Shown here: piece by piece, positions 24,919-34,341 of the stretch
Layout of the letters: the number at the start of each line of letters is the position of its first letter
Position numbering within the stretch: the stretch's first letter is position 1
Source: Acidobacteriota bacterium
GTDB lineage: Bacteria; Acidobacteriota; Terriglobia; Acidiferrales; UBA7541
Reading direction: 5' to 3'
Length of the DNA stretch: 47,547 nt
NCBI GenBank assembly: GCA_003152355.1
Contig: PMAA01000253.1
Location: 17,939-65,485 of the forward strand
Position numbers and translations under genes: made by a program
The notes under the pieces: generated by a model
What the model saw: the letters and a program-made list of their open reading frames with translations, nothing else
What the model was told of the DNA's origin: nothing
Databases searched by the model: none

Positions 24919-25254
24919 CTACTCGACCGCTCTAAGGATTAGGGCGACGGCGCCGGCCATTCGCTCCCAATTTTGAACTTCGGCTTCGAATTGTTTGCGG
25001 CCTTTTTTGGTCAGCGAGTAGAACTTGGCTTCGCGGCCAGTTTCGGATTCTTTCCACTCGGCTTGCAGCCAGCCTCTTTCTTCCAGGCGATGGAGCGCGG
25101 GATAGAGAGAACCCTGATGGACTTCGAAAAAGTCTTTGGAGATTTGCTGGAGGCGCTGGGCGATGGCGTAGCCGTGGCTTGGGCCCAGGGCCACGACTTT
25201 CAGGACCAGCATGTCGAGAGTGCCTTTGAGGAAATCGGATTTGTCTTGGGGCAT
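24919..25254 (-). CDS. PadR-family transcriptional regulator
   Basis: The 111-residue protein is a winged-helix regulator of the acidobacterial PadR group. LKGTLDMLVLKVVALGPSHG begins the HTH, FFEVHQGSLYPALHRLEERG holds the recognition helix, and the wing follows (EWKESETGREAKFYSLTKKG). A C-terminal helix (KQFEAEVQNWERMAGAVALI) provides dimerisation. Such proteins normally repress their own operon and release it on ligand binding. The gene is first in an operon with the ADOP permease and the RDD protein, so it probably controls both. A strong promoter lies directly upstream; no good Shine-Dalgarno is visible. Confidence 0.92.
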   Translation of the reverse strand: MPQDKSDFLKGTLDMLVLKVVALGPSHGYAIAQRLQQISKDFFEVHQGSLYPALHRLEERGWLQAEWKESETGREAKFYSLTKKGRKQFEAEVQNWERMAGAVALILRAVE

Positions 25255-25278
25255 TTAGATCGATACCTAGTAGTCCGA

Positions 25279-25307
25279 CATATAGCGTTAGATGCGAGGA
25301 ATGTCAA
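25279..25307 (-). promoter_or_regulatory. Sigma70-type promoter of the PadR-ADOP operon
   Basis: On the minus strand TTGACA (25307-25302) is followed after 17 bp by TATATG (25284-25279), leaving a leader of under 20 nt. The sequence between -10 and start (CTACTAGGTATCGATC) is a plausible PadR operator. GGTATC recurs at the PadR-ADOP junction (24914-24919 region). Confidence 0.6.
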
Positions 25308-25362
25308 TTGGTGAGCGATTCTTTTTGGTCGGTAGGTGTGTGGGTGATGCGCATTGAGAAAA

Positions 25363-25415
25363 GCAGGAGGGGTTCCTCGTCGGACCCTCGTCGGGCCCTC
25401 CTCGGAATGACGGAG
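25363..25415. repeat. Dispersed palindrome, reverse-oriented TGTCATTCC-type copy
   Basis: GCAGGAGGGGTTCCTCGTCG through CTCCTCGGAATGACGGAG is the reverse-strand counterpart of the first part of the composite repeats at 16261 and 17135. It occupies part of the 25308-25526 gap, where I see no gene. Confidence 0.6.
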
Positions 25416-25526
25416 TTGTTTGCTGGGTGAATGTCGCAGATGAAGAAAAGCGTGCGACGTTCGAGCATGTGGCGCGTGAGCTACAGAGATCGCCCGGCGC
25501 GACGAACGAACGGCATCTAAAATTTC

Positions 25527-25553
25527 AGCTTTGAAATTTGAGATTTCAAAGCT
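25527..25553 (-). terminator. Hairpin terminator of the CHAT-TPR gene
   Basis: AGCTTTGAAAT and ATTTCAAAGCT form a perfect 11-bp stem with a 5-nt loop that overlaps the stop codon. On the minus strand it is followed by GAAATTTTAG, a short T-run. Confidence 0.55.
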
Positions 25554-28500
25554 AGCGGCTGATGAGGACGAAGGCGCCCCAGTAGAAGGGGAGATCTTTG
25601 TTGTAGCGCTGGCGGACGACTTCGCGTTCTTTCAGTTGGGCTTGGCGCAGGGCTTCGGGCTTGTCGAGGCCGCCTAGCCATTTCGCGTAGAAGAGAGCCA
25701 TGAGCTCTTGAGTTTCGCGATCGGGAACGGACCACATGCTCATCATGACGGCGTCGGCGCCGGCTTCCTGCAAGCCGCGGCGCAGGCCGAAGACACCTTC
25801 GCCGTTGGACTGCTGGCCCAAGCCTGTCTCGCATGCGCTGAGGACGACGAGTTCGGTGCCTTGGAGATTGAGTTGGCTGGCTTCGTATGCGGTAAGGACG
25901 CCGTCATCGAGTCCTGTTGCGGGTGCAGCGCCGGACTGGATTCGATCGGCGCCGGCGAAGTAGAGGCCGGAGCGCAGCATGGGATCTTCGAAGCCGACAG
26001 AGCGATCATCGCGGTTTGCGTTTTCGCGCGCGATTTCCTGGTCGGAGAGGAAGAAACCGTGCGTGGCCACGTGGACGAGGCGCGGGCTGTGGAGGTGGTC
26101 AACGACTTCTTCGAGGGCGCGATCACCTGTGTACGGAGTCGTCTGCCATCCTGAATTTTTCAGCAGATTGTTAATCGCGTCCACTTCCACTTGCGTGCCG
26201 GGCAAAGGATTGAGCGAACCGCCGCGGACGTCGCGGGAGCGCTGGCCGGACATGGCTGGACCAGCGGACGGAGCGAGGGCACTCGCGAGGGTGTTGGCGG
26301 GAGCTGCGGAAGGCTGGGCGTTTCCGATATTGAGTTTTGCAAGGACGGCGCGCTGGTCCGCTTCCGTGAGATCGAATTTTGGATTGCCGAGGAGTACGGC
26401 TGACTTGGATGCGGCCTGATGCGGCGTGCGCAGAAGATCTTTTGTGCTGTTGACCTGGCGCACGTCGTATTTCTCGAGGAGGAGTTTGCCGTTGGAATCG
26501 GCAAAGAGACCCATCGGAATCTGATTTAGGACGCCGTCGGCGGAAACATAGACGCGCTTGGAGACGCCGAGAGCGGGCTCGAGGGGTTTCCAAAAGGCAT
26601 CGTAAGCGGTGGTGCTGCTGGCATTGGCCGCGCCCTGGACCGGCTGTGCGGGCAATTCCGGCGCGACGCCGCGTGTTTGACCGACTGCCTCGCGATAGGC
26701 CGCGATGGGAGTGGATTCCAATTTGCGGGCGTCGCCGAGATCTACAAATACGGGAAGCTTGGATTTGGGAGTGAGGACCAGCGCGACGTAGTTGGACGCG
26801 CCGGTGAAAGCCTTACCGTTGTGAAATTGGAAGCGGACGTATTCGACGGCGGCTTCATCGGCGCGGAGAGATTTCTGCACATCTTGCCAAGTGGCGCTCG
26901 CGAGGATATTTTTTTCGTTGAGCGAAGAGACGCGGCGGGCCAATTGCTGCTCGAGCGCGTTGGCTTTTTCGTTTAAAGCAGCTTGCGATTCCTGCCAGCC
27001 GGGCGGGCGCGCGGTAGCCAATTTCGATGCTTCCGCCTTTTTGGCGGTGAGATCATCGAGGAGTTTCAAGGCTTGGGTATCGCCGCTGGCAACGACTTGA
27101 GCGCGAAGCGCGGCGACGCTGGTTCCCACCAGCCCCTTCTCCCACAAGAGCACGTCGTACATGCGCGCAGCAGCCTCGGGATCGTGCTCGTGCTCGGCGA
27201 GCGAAAAGCTGAAGTAGCCCGGAAAGACATTTTGAATCGTGGCAAGAAAGAGGAGACGGTCTTTCTCGCTCATGTAGGCGAAGCCGTACTGGAAGCGCTT
27301 GTGAATGATTTCGAGAGCGCGCTCGAAGAGAGGGGCGGCGTCGGCGAAGCGGCCTTCGGCCTCGTAGAGCAACGCGAGGTTGATCAGGCTCACAGCGAGG
27401 TCGGGATGATCCGGGCCGAGCGCTTTTTCGTTGATGGCGATGGCGCGCTTGAAGATTGGCTCGGCCTTATCGTAGTGGCCTTCGCGCTTCATGACTAATC
27501 CGAGATTACTGAGGCTAGCCGCGACGCGTGGATGATCGGGCCCGAACGCTTTGATGAGGATGCTGAGCGCGCGAACGTATATGGGCTCAGATAAGTCGGG
27601 GCGATTTTCGCTATCGTAGATTGCTCCGAGTAGTGACAGAACCGAGGCGACGGACTCGTTCTGGGGCCCGAGAGCTTTTTCGTCAATTGCCAGAGCGCGC
27701 TTCAGGAGGGGTTCGGCTTCGGCGTAGCGCCCTTCATCGGAATAAACACCTGCGAGGCTGGTCAGGTTCGCGGCGACGTTGGGATGATCGGGGCCCAGCG
27801 CTTTTTCGCTGATTGAGAGGGCGCGCTGTAAGAGAGGTTCGGCTTCTTTGTATCGTCCCTGATCTTGATAGAGTAACGCCAGGTTGTTTAATGCAGTTGC
27901 GACGTCGGGGTGATCGGGGCCCAGCGACTTCTCGAAGATTTTCAGTGCGGCCTTGAGTAGCACCTCGGCTTGACCGTAGCGGGCCTGCGATACGAAGACG
28001 CCGGCCAGGGCGATGAGGTCGGTGGCGACGCTCGGGTGATATGGACCGAGGGCTTTGATATCAATGAATATTGCGTGGGTGTAGAGCGTCTCAGCGTCGG
28101 CGTAACGGCCCTGGGTGTCGTAAAGCAACGCCAGGTTGTGGAGATCTACCGCGAAGTGCGGGTTATTCGGCCCCAGCGCCTTTTCGTCTATGTCCTGAGC
28201 GCGCTTGTACAGCGGTTCGGCCTCGGCGTAGCGGCCCTGCTTGGCGTAGAGCAGCGCGAGATTATTCAAATCCGAGCCGATTTTCTGATCAGTGGGGGCC
28301 AGCGTTTTTTCATCTATGGCTAGAGAACGTTTGTAGAGAGGTTCGGCTTCGGGATAGCGGCCCTCGTCCTCGTAAATTGAGGCGAGATTATTCAGCATCG
28401 TGGAAATGCCATCATGTTCGGGGCCGAGAACCTTTTCGCCGATTGCGAGCGCGCGCTTGAGCGTTGCCTCGGCGTCGGGATACCGCCCCAGGTCGGAGAG

Positions 28501-28827
28501 GATGTTGCCGAGGCGGTTCAGGGAGGCTGCGGTGATTTCGTTATTTGTGCCGAAGGTGGCTTCCGCGACTCGCGCGGCTTCTTGAGCGATTGGCAGGGCT
28601 TCGCCGTATCTACCTTGGTCTTGAAGTTGCGCGGCTTGTGCGTTGAGCTGCTTCCAGCGGGCTTCCTGGGCGGACGAGGGGAGGCAGGCGAGAAGGACGA
28701 GAAACGACACGGCAGCCAGGTGAACACCGGCGCAGCGGGCGCGCGTGTGCGCGCTTTTGCGCTGGAATTGGGAACGCGAGTGAAGGGTATCCTGGAAAAC
28801 GCTCGAGAGCGTGGAAGGAGCTTGCAT
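25552..28827 (-). CDS. Secreted CHAT-domain protein with kinesin-light-chain-type TPRs
   Basis: The frame opens at 29040, but the ATG at 28827 directly precedes a basic n-region and a signal peptide (VHLAAVSFLVLLACLPSSAQ), giving 1091 residues. About ten 42-residue TPRs follow (ALGPDHPDVATALNNLALLY type, ~100-520), then a helical linker and a C-terminal CHAT domain. CHAT is a caspase-like cysteine-peptidase fold. The dyad is visible: VHVATHGFF (His923) and VVLSACETGLG (Cys999), followed by AGADAVMMSMWSVPD. TPR-CHAT proteins bind partners through the TPRs and may cleave a target, sometimes in cell-death or immune systems. The signal peptide puts this one outside the cytoplasm. A small peptide gene lies 280 bp upstream; no other partner is adjacent. 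Confidence 0.88.
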   Translation of the reverse strand: MQAPSTLSSVFQDTLHSRSQFQRKSAHTRARCAGVHLAAVSFLVLLACLPSSAQEARWKQLNAQAAQLQDQGRYGEALPIAQEAARVAEATFGTNNEITAASLNRLGNILSDLGRYPDAEATLKRALAIGEKVLGPEHDGISTMLNNLASIYEDEGRYPEAEPLYKRSLAIDEKTLAPTDQKIGSDLNNLALLYAKQGRYAEAEPLYKRAQDIDEKALGPNNPHFAVDLHNLALLYDTQGRYADAETLYTHAIFIDIKALGPYHPSVATDLIALAGVFVSQARYGQAEVLLKAALKIFEKSLGPDHPDVATALNNLALLYQDQGRYKEAEPLLQRALSISEKALGPDHPNVAANLTSLAGVYSDEGRYAEAEPLLKRALAIDEKALGPQNESVASVLSLLGAIYDSENRPDLSEPIYVRALSILIKAFGPDHPRVAASLSNLGLVMKREGHYDKAEPIFKRAIAINEKALGPDHPDLAVSLINLALLYEAEGRFADAAPLFERALEIIHKRFQYGFAYMSEKDRLLFLATIQNVFPGYFSFSLAEHEHDPEAAARMYDVLLWEKGLVGTSVAALRAQVVASGDTQALKLLDDLTAKKAEASKLATARPPGWQESQAALNEKANALEQQLARRVSSLNEKNILASATWQDVQKSLRADEAAVEYVRFQFHNGKAFTGASNYVALVLTPKSKLPVFVDLGDARKLESTPIAAYREAVGQTRGVAPELPAQPVQGAANASSTTAYDAFWKPLEPALGVSKRVYVSADGVLNQIPMGLFADSNGKLLLEKYDVRQVNSTKDLLRTPHQAASKSAVLLGNPKFDLTEADQRAVLAKLNIGNAQPSAAPANTLASALAPSAGPAMSGQRSRDVRGGSLNPLPGTQVEVDAINNLLKNSGWQTTPYTGDRALEEVVDHLHSPRLVHVATHGFFLSDQEIARENANRDDRSVGFEDPMLRSGLYFAGADRIQSGAAPATGLDDGVLTAYEASQLNLQGTELVVLSACETGLGQQSNGEGVFGLRRGLQEAGADAVMMSMWSVPDRETQELMALFYAKWLGGLDKPEALRQAQLKEREVVRQRYNKDLPFYWGAFVLISR

Positions 28828-29106
28828 CTTGGGCCTGCGGGATTTTAGTTGATCGACGGGTTGTGCGCTAGCGCCAGCGTCGTAAACGATGCTCAAGTTC
28901 GCGCGATTTAGACGAAGCCGGCGTTTCTCGGGTGATTCCGGCTTAGCGGGTATCCTTCCGAACTCGCTCGGCCGAGGGGCTGGGCCACTGGGCCGCGCGA
29001 ATTCGTGTTCTGCCGCCGGGCATTTCAGCGCGAAAGGCATCGCGAGGTGTTCTCGGCCGTTTTCTACGTGCCGTGGGCCGCGCCGGTTCTGGTGCGAACC
29101 TCGATA

Positions 29107-29202
29107 TTAGCCGACCCTCGCCATCAGGGTTTTTACCTTAGCTAGCTTCTTGCCCTGGAGCTGTCCCGCTGACTTCGATTTGCCAACGATTTTCTTCGTC
29201 AT
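29107..29202 (-). CDS. 31-residue Lys-rich peptide with a strong ribosome site
   Basis: An ATG at 29202 is preceded by GAGGAG with six-base spacing, the best Shine-Dalgarno in this part of the window. The peptide starts MTKKIVGKSKSAGQLQGKKL, ends in MARVG, and is strongly basic with no Cys. The frame extends upstream to 29289, but that part has no ribosome site. It lies 280 bp before the start of the CHAT-TPR gene in the same direction. It could be a peptide substrate, a RiPP-like precursor, an antimicrobial peptide or a leader peptide; the sequence alone does not decide. Real translation is plausible, not certain. Confidence 0.45.
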   Translation of the reverse strand: MTKKIVGKSKSAGQLQGKKLAKVKTLMARVG

Positions 29203-29345
29203 TTTTATCTCCTCGCGCGCTGCTACCGGCGGCGTGGTGAGAATGTGCAATTCAAGTGCCAGGTGGAATGTGGCGGACAGATTGTACAACCGGTTGACAT
29301 CAAATGACTTGGTGAAACGCGACGAATTACTGACACTCGCCCGGC

Positions 29346-29368
29346 GTTGACTTTGTCAACACATGTTG
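29346..29368. promoter_or_regulatory. Two overlapping palindromes, candidate operator
   Basis: GTTGAC-TTT-GTCAAC (29346-29360) overlaps CAACA-CA-TGTTG (29357-29368), followed by TTTTTT. They lie 183 bp before the Ser/Thr kinase gene and upstream of the small peptide gene on the other strand. The binding protein is unknown. Confidence 0.35.
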
Positions 29369-29535
29369 GTTTTTTGCTCACGGGAACTTCGGAGGACCGC
29401 GCTTCGTGCCGGATCGGCGCGCTCTGCCGAATCAGATCGTGGGGAGCCGGTCAGCCTTCCGGGCAGCCCTACGGAAGCCTAATCGAGAGGAGTTCCCGGA
29501 TTGCCTTCGGACTTTAGCGTTCGTGCGGAAACTGG

Positions 29536-29541
29536 TAAGAT
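29536..29541 (+). promoter_or_regulatory. TAAGAT -10-like box before the kinase gene
   Basis: TAAGAT ends nine bases before the ATG at 29551, with no Shine-Dalgarno between. A weak TTTAGC lies 17 bp upstream. Together they suggest a near-leaderless transcript. Confidence 0.35.
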
Positions 29542-29550
29542 GCGCGCGCG

Positions 29551-32500
29551 ATGGCAGAACAATCTTCATCCGGGGCACCGAGCTCCGGTTCGCAATTTTC
29601 GCACTACCGGATTCTCGAGAAACTCGGCGGCGGCGGCATGGGCGTCGTTTACAAAGCCGAGGACGTGAATCTCGGCCGCCCCGTTGCGCTGAAGTTCCTT
29701 CCGGATGATGTTGCGAAAGATCCCGTCGCGCTCGAACGTTTCCGGCGCGAAGCTCGCGCGGCTTCGGCGCTCAATCATCCGGGCATTTGCACGATTTACG
29801 AAATTGGCGAGGACGGCGGGCGGCTTTTTATCGCGATGGAGTATCTCGAGGGCGAGACGCTGAAGCACCGCGTGGCGGGCAAGCCGCTCGGGAATGAAGA
29901 GTTGCTCGATTTCGGCATTCAAATTTCCGATGCGCTTGCCGCGGCGCATGACAAAGGCATCATTCATCGCGACATCAAGCCCGCCAATCTTTTCATCACG
30001 CAGCGCGGACAGGCAAAAATTCTCGATTTCGGTCTGGCCAAGACGATTGCCGCGCCTTCGGCGCAATCCATTTCTGCCACGCAAGAGACGGCGGGGCTGT
30101 CGCCCGAGAACCTGACGAGCCCCGGAAGCACGCTCGGCACGGTGGCGTATATGTCGCCTGAGCAAGTGCGCGGCAAAGAGGTGGATGCTCGCAGCGACAT
30201 CTTTAGTTTTGGCGTGGTGTTGTACGAAATGGCGACCGGCACGCCGCCATTTCACGGCGAAACCTCCGGTGTAATTTTCGACGCGATTCTGAATCGCGTT
30301 CCCGTTGCGCCCGTGCGGCTGAATTCCGATATTCCGCCGGACCTTGAGCGCGCGATCAGCCGTGCGCTCGAAAAGGATCGCGAGCTGCGTTATCAGCATG
30401 CGTCCGATCTCCGCGCGGATTTGAAACGGATTCGGCGCGAATTTGATACTTCGCGCACTGCGACGGCGACAGTTACTGCCGCGGTGCCTGCGGCGAGTTT
30501 GACGCCTGCGGTGTCCGCGGCGCGGAGCACGGGCGCGCCGGGTTCGGGTTCATCGAAGACTTTGCCATCGCCCGTTGCATCGCCCGTTTCATCGACTGTG
30601 CCATTGTCTGATTCGAGCGCCGCTGCGCGGCCGCCGTCGGACGAGATTGCAGCCGCGACGCCGTCGCACTCGGGCATGTTGATCGCTGTCGCTGCGGTTG
30701 CGGTCGTAGTGATTGTAGCCGGCGCGTTCTGGTTTTTTAAGGGCCGCAGCAAGGCGACGGTGCTGACCGAGCGAGATACAGTCCTCGTTGGCGACTTCGC
30801 GAATTCCACGAGCGATCCTGTCTTTGACGACACGCTGAAGCAGGCGCTTGGTGTTTCGCTGCGCCAGTCGCCGTTTTTGAACGTATTGTCGGACGACAAA
30901 GTGGCGTCGACGCTTCGGATGATGACGAAGCCGGCGAATACGCCGCTCACGCCGGACGTGGCGCGCGAACTTTGCCAGCGCGCGGAGAGCAAGGCTTATG
31001 TTTCCGGAACGATTGCCAGCATCGGAAACGAATTTATCGTGGGCTTGAAAGCCGTGAATTGCCATACGGGTGACATTCTTGCGGAAGAACAGGAACGCGC
31101 CGCGGGCAAGGAGAAAGTGCTCGATGCGCTCGGAACGGCGGCAACCAAACTTCGCGGCGAACTCGGCGAATCGCTCTCGTCCGTGCAGAAATTCGATGTG
31201 CCTCTCGCTCAGGAAACTACGCCGTCGCTCGAAGCTCTGAAGGCGTTTACTCTCGGGCGAAAGACGGAGCGAGAGAAAGGCGCGTCGGCGGCTCTTCCGT
31301 ATTTCTTGCGGGCCGTCGAACTCGACCCGAATTTTGCGAGCGCGTATGGCGGCATCGGGATCATGTACGGGAATCTAGGGCAGCCGGATCGCGCGTCTAC
31401 CTATCTCGCGAAAGCTTTTGAGCTGCGCGATCGTGCGAGTGAACTGGAAAAATTCCATATTGCTTCGTCGTATTACGGAGCTGTGACTGGCGAGCTCGAG
31501 AAGGCTGCGGAAACCTACCAAGAATGGATTCAGAGCTATCCGCGGGATTCGATTCCCTATAACAATCTCGGCGTGATCTATTTCCAATTGGGACAGCCCG
31601 ATAAAGCATTGGACGTTGTGCGTGAATCCGTCGATCTTGATCCGAATAATGTGATTGACCTGGAATCGCTGTCGGACTCGTTGATGGTTCTCAATCGTCT
31701 CGATGAAGCTCGGAAGCCGCTGGACGAAGCGATCGCGAAGAAGCTGGACGACGATGGGATTCATCTCCAATTCTACGAGATCGATTTTCTTCAGGGCGAC
31801 ACGAGGGGGATGGCAGACCAATTGTCGTGGTTTGACGGTAAGCCGGATCTCGAGCACGAACGGTGGGCCTATCAATCCGATACCGAAGCCTACTCGGGCC
31901 ATTTGCAGAAGGCACGCGAATTGACAAAACGCGCGGTTGACGCGGCGCTGCGAACAGACAATAAGGAAAGCGCGGCGTTTTGGCAGGATAGTGGCGCGAT
32001 CCGGGACGCCGAATTTGGATATTCCGCCGAGGCGCGGCAAAGCGCCGCAGCGTCACTCAATTTGGGGGGCACGGATCGGCCCGTTGCCGAGGAAGCGGCG
32101 ATTGCATTTGCAATGGCGGGCGATACTGCGCACGCCGAATCCACCGCCCAGAGTCTCGCGAAGCGATTTCCCCTGGACACGCTTGTAAGATCGCTTTCGG
32201 TGCCCACGATTGAGGCGCAGATTGCGATCAATCAAAAGAATCCCGCGCGCGCGATCGAGTTGCTTCAGGCTGCCTCACCGATTGAGTTATCCGTCAGTTC
32301 CGGAGGAGCGGGCATCAATTCGTGCATGTATCCGGTATATGTCCGCGGACAAGCTTATCTATTGGCGAAGCAGGGCGGCGCGGCGGTCGCGGAGTTTCAG
32401 AAGATAATCGATCACCGTGGATTGGTGGAGAATTGCCCGACTGGCGCGCTGGCGCATCTGGGGCTTGGGCGGGCGTACGTTCTTTCGGGCGATACTGCGA

Positions 32501-32604
32501 AAGCTCAAGCGGCTTACAATGATTTCCTCACGATTTGGAAGGATGCGGATGCGGATATTCCCATCCTACGCGACGCCAAGGCGGAAGCTGCTTCGCTGAA
32601 GTAA
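29551..32604 (+). CDS. Transmembrane Ser/Thr protein kinase with extracytoplasmic TPR domain
   Basis: The 1017-residue protein has an N-terminal Hanks-type kinase: [13 protein letters not shown] (P-loop), VALKFLP (ATP-binding Lys), [10 protein letters not shown] (catalytic Asp141), DFGLAK (metal Asp) and [10 protein letters not shown] (activation segment and P+1 loop). It ends near residue 290. A Ser/Pro/Ala-rich linker, a single membrane helix at ~376-395 and a C-terminal half follow. That half starts with a domain containing [20 protein letters not shown] and continues with six or more TPRs to the end. This is the common acidobacterial PknB-TPR architecture: the TPR half would sense envelope signals and control the cytoplasmic kinase. 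No phosphatase or obvious substrate gene is adjacent. All catalytic residues are present, so activity is likely. Confidence 0.92.
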   Translation: MAEQSSSGAPSSGSQFSHYRILEKLGGGGMGVVYKAEDVNLGRPVALKFLPDDVAKDPVALERFRREARAASALNHPGICTIYEIGEDGGRLFIAMEYLEGETLKHRVAGKPLGNEELLDFGIQISDALAAAHDKGIIHRDIKPANLFITQRGQAKILDFGLAKTIAAPSAQSISATQETAGLSPENLTSPGSTLGTVAYMSPEQVRGKEVDARSDIFSFGVVLYEMATGTPPFHGETSGVIFDAILNRVPVAPVRLNSDIPPDLERAISRALEKDRELRYQHASDLRADLKRIRREFDTSRTATATVTAAVPAASLTPAVSAARSTGAPGSGSSKTLPSPVASPVSSTVPLSDSSAAARPPSDEIAAATPSHSGMLIAVAAVAVVVIVAGAFWFFKGRSKATVLTERDTVLVGDFANSTSDPVFDDTLKQALGVSLRQSPFLNVLSDDKVASTLRMMTKPANTPLTPDVARELCQRAESKAYVSGTIASIGNEFIVGLKAVNCHTGDILAEEQERAAGKEKVLDALGTAATKLRGELGESLSSVQKFDVPLAQETTPSLEALKAFTLGRKTEREKGASAALPYFLRAVELDPNFASAYGGIGIMYGNLGQPDRASTYLAKAFELRDRASELEKFHIASSYYGAVTGELEKAAETYQEWIQSYPRDSIPYNNLGVIYFQLGQPDKALDVVRESVDLDPNNVIDLESLSDSLMVLNRLDEARKPLDEAIAKKLDDDGIHLQFYEIDFLQGDTRGMADQLSWFDGKPDLEHERWAYQSDTEAYSGHLQKARELTKRAVDAALRTDNKESAAFWQDSGAIRDAEFGYSAEARQSAAASLNLGGTDRPVAEEAAIAFAMAGDTAHAESTAQSLAKRFPLDTLVRSLSVPTIEAQIAINQKNPARAIELLQAASPIELSVSSGGAGINSCMYPVYVRGQAYLLAKQGGAAVAEFQKIIDHRGLVENCPTGALAHLGLGRAYVLSGDTAKAQAAYNDFLTIWKDADADIPILRDAKAEAASLK

Positions 32605-33399
32605 TTTCCCAGTCGAAATTTGGTTAGAAAAGCCGCGGGCAAGACGCCCGCGCCACGAGGTAGATGCCGCTCGTCAACTGTGAGGCGGTGGCGCGAAGGC
32701 TGTGAGCCAGTGGGGATGGATCACAGCCTTCTTGCCGAGGTGCACTTGGAAGCGAGAAGGCAACTGCAGGGTGGCCTTGATTCGACCGATGTCTGACCGG
32801 CTTCGCTGGCGAGGCAGATCGGATCGCTGGGATACGCCAAGTCCAGTCCTGCAGCTGCCTAGATGAAAATGGCCCTGTTGTTAACGATGCAATTCGAGTG
32901 CCGCGAGCTGCGGACCGGTGGCTGGCTGTAAGCGCGTTAGTTTCATTGGATTTGATTGGGCTTGAGAGGCGGGGCTTAACTTCCGACCCGTTGAGATTGT
33001 CAGCTTATGTTGAATCGTTCAACAGTCATGTGACGCCGCAGATATTTGCGTGGATTTGTTTTTGTGAATCGGCGGGCTACCGATTCGTTTGGCGTGCGGC
33101 CTCGAGCGCCTAAGAGCCGGCGAGACGCCGGCGGTACGAGAATTGCTCCCGGGAGGGAGTACGCACATGACCCGCAAGTGGCTCGGGGCGGGAGCAATAT
33201 CCGGCGAAATCGCTGCGTTTACGGGCCATTCCGCTTGACAAATTACACGTATAGGAGCAAATTTTCGCCACTCCAGCGGGCCAGCGAGCGTTCGCGTTCG
33301 TTGGTGGGCGGACACCACGATAGGCCCCTCATTTTGGAGATCTCGCCGAGCTGTCCCCGAAGACAGCTGTGGATGCGATTGGCACAAGGAGAAGCCCAA
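32605..33399. other. 795-bp gene-free stretch with several inverted repeats
   Basis: No convincing CDS. It holds a GCGGGC..GCCCGC dispersed palindrome (32635-32657), a 10-bp perfect stem AAGGCTGTGA/TCACAGCCTT with a 15-nt spacer (32696-32730), a 7-3-7 palindrome TGTTGAATCGTTCAACA (33008-33024) and a GCCGGC-type palindrome (33115-33139). TTGACA occurs at 33235-33240 before the next gene, but no -10 is correctly spaced. Confidence 0.6.
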
Positions 33400-34260
33400 A
33401 TGGAAACTGCAATAGGCGTGTTCGATTCGCGCGATAAAGCCGAAAAGGCCTTGAGAGAGCTGCTGAAGCGAAACGTACCGCAGGAATCGATAGTTTTCCT
33501 GACCACTTCTGAAACTGAGGCCGCGAGCATGGCGAAAGATTTCGGTTCATGGGCCGGGGGATTCGCGGGCGGCGCGGCGGGAATGACGGCGGGAGTGGTG
33601 GCGGCAACGCTGCTGGCAATTCCGGGTCTGGGGCAGGCGCTGGCGATCGGTATCGGTGCGACAGCCTTACTCGGGCTGGCTGGCGCGGGCGCAGGCTCGG
33701 CGGCGGCAAAATCCGCGTCGACAGACAAGAGCATTCCGCTGCCAATCCCGGATAACGAAGACGCGGCGCTATTCCGGAAGGTTCTGGGAGACAAGCGCTC
33801 GTTGATCATTGTGAGGACGGAGTGGCGCGAAGTGGCGAGCGCGGCGTGCGAGATCCTCGATCGCACGGGAATCAGCATCCAGGAACGCAAGAATCTTAGG
33901 ATGCAGGCGGCAACGCGACATGGCGCCGAGGCCACCATCGTAGACATCAGCGGAAGAATTACGCTCGGCGAAGGCAACGTGATGCTCCGCGACATCGTTC
34001 AAGCACTCGTCGAGGAGGGGAAGACGAAGATCCTGTTGAACCTCGGCGGCGTGGACCACGTAGACAGCGCGGGCATTGGCGAGCTTGTGCGGAGCCATAC
34101 GGTGGTGCGCAGGGCTGGCGGCCAACTGAAGCTCTCGAACCTCAGTCCGAAAGTGCAGGAAATGCTGAAGATGACCAGCCTGAACGCGGTGTTCGATATT
34201 CATGCGGATGAAACCAGCGCGATCAAATCGTTTAGCCAGGCTTCCGGCGCGAACGCGTAG
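33400..34260 (+). CDS. YflT-like stress domain fused to a STAS anti-anti-sigma domain
   Basis: The ATG at 33400 has AAGGAG eight bases upstream and gives 286 residues; the frame is open to 33046 without support. The N-terminus (ETAIGVFDSRDKAEKALREL, FLTTSETE) resembles the general-stress YflT/17M domain. A Gly/Ala-rich glycine-zipper-like membrane segment follows (~50-105, WAGGFAGGAAGMTAGVVAAT). The last ~110 residues are a STAS domain: ATIVDISGRITLG, ILLNLGGVDHVDSAGIGELV and GGQLKLSNLSPKVQEMLKMT. Ser223 in VDSAG is the site that anti-sigma kinases phosphorylate in SpoIIAA-type proteins. The layout suggests a partner-switching protein held at or in the membrane. No anti-sigma kinase gene is adjacent. 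Confidence 0.78.
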   Translation: METAIGVFDSRDKAEKALRELLKRNVPQESIVFLTTSETEAASMAKDFGSWAGGFAGGAAGMTAGVVAATLLAIPGLGQALAIGIGATALLGLAGAGAGSAAAKSASTDKSIPLPIPDNEDAALFRKVLGDKRSLIIVRTEWREVASAACEILDRTGISIQERKNLRMQAATRHGAEATIVDISGRITLGEGNVMLRDIVQALVEEGKTKILLNLGGVDHVDSAGIGELVRSHTVVRRAGGQLKLSNLSPKVQEMLKMTSLNAVFDIHADETSAIKSFSQASGANA

Positions 34261-34341
34261 CCTCCGACGCGACCTGCATTGTGGAGACTCAGAGCGATTC
34301 CAGGATTACAACCGTCCTGATCGTTTACTGCGATTGCGCGT

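Noticed and set aside
25552-29040. The full 1162-residue version of the CHAT protein starting at 29040
   Set aside because: The extra 71 residues are Arg/Pro-rich and would bury the signal peptide, which sits just after the ATG at 28827.
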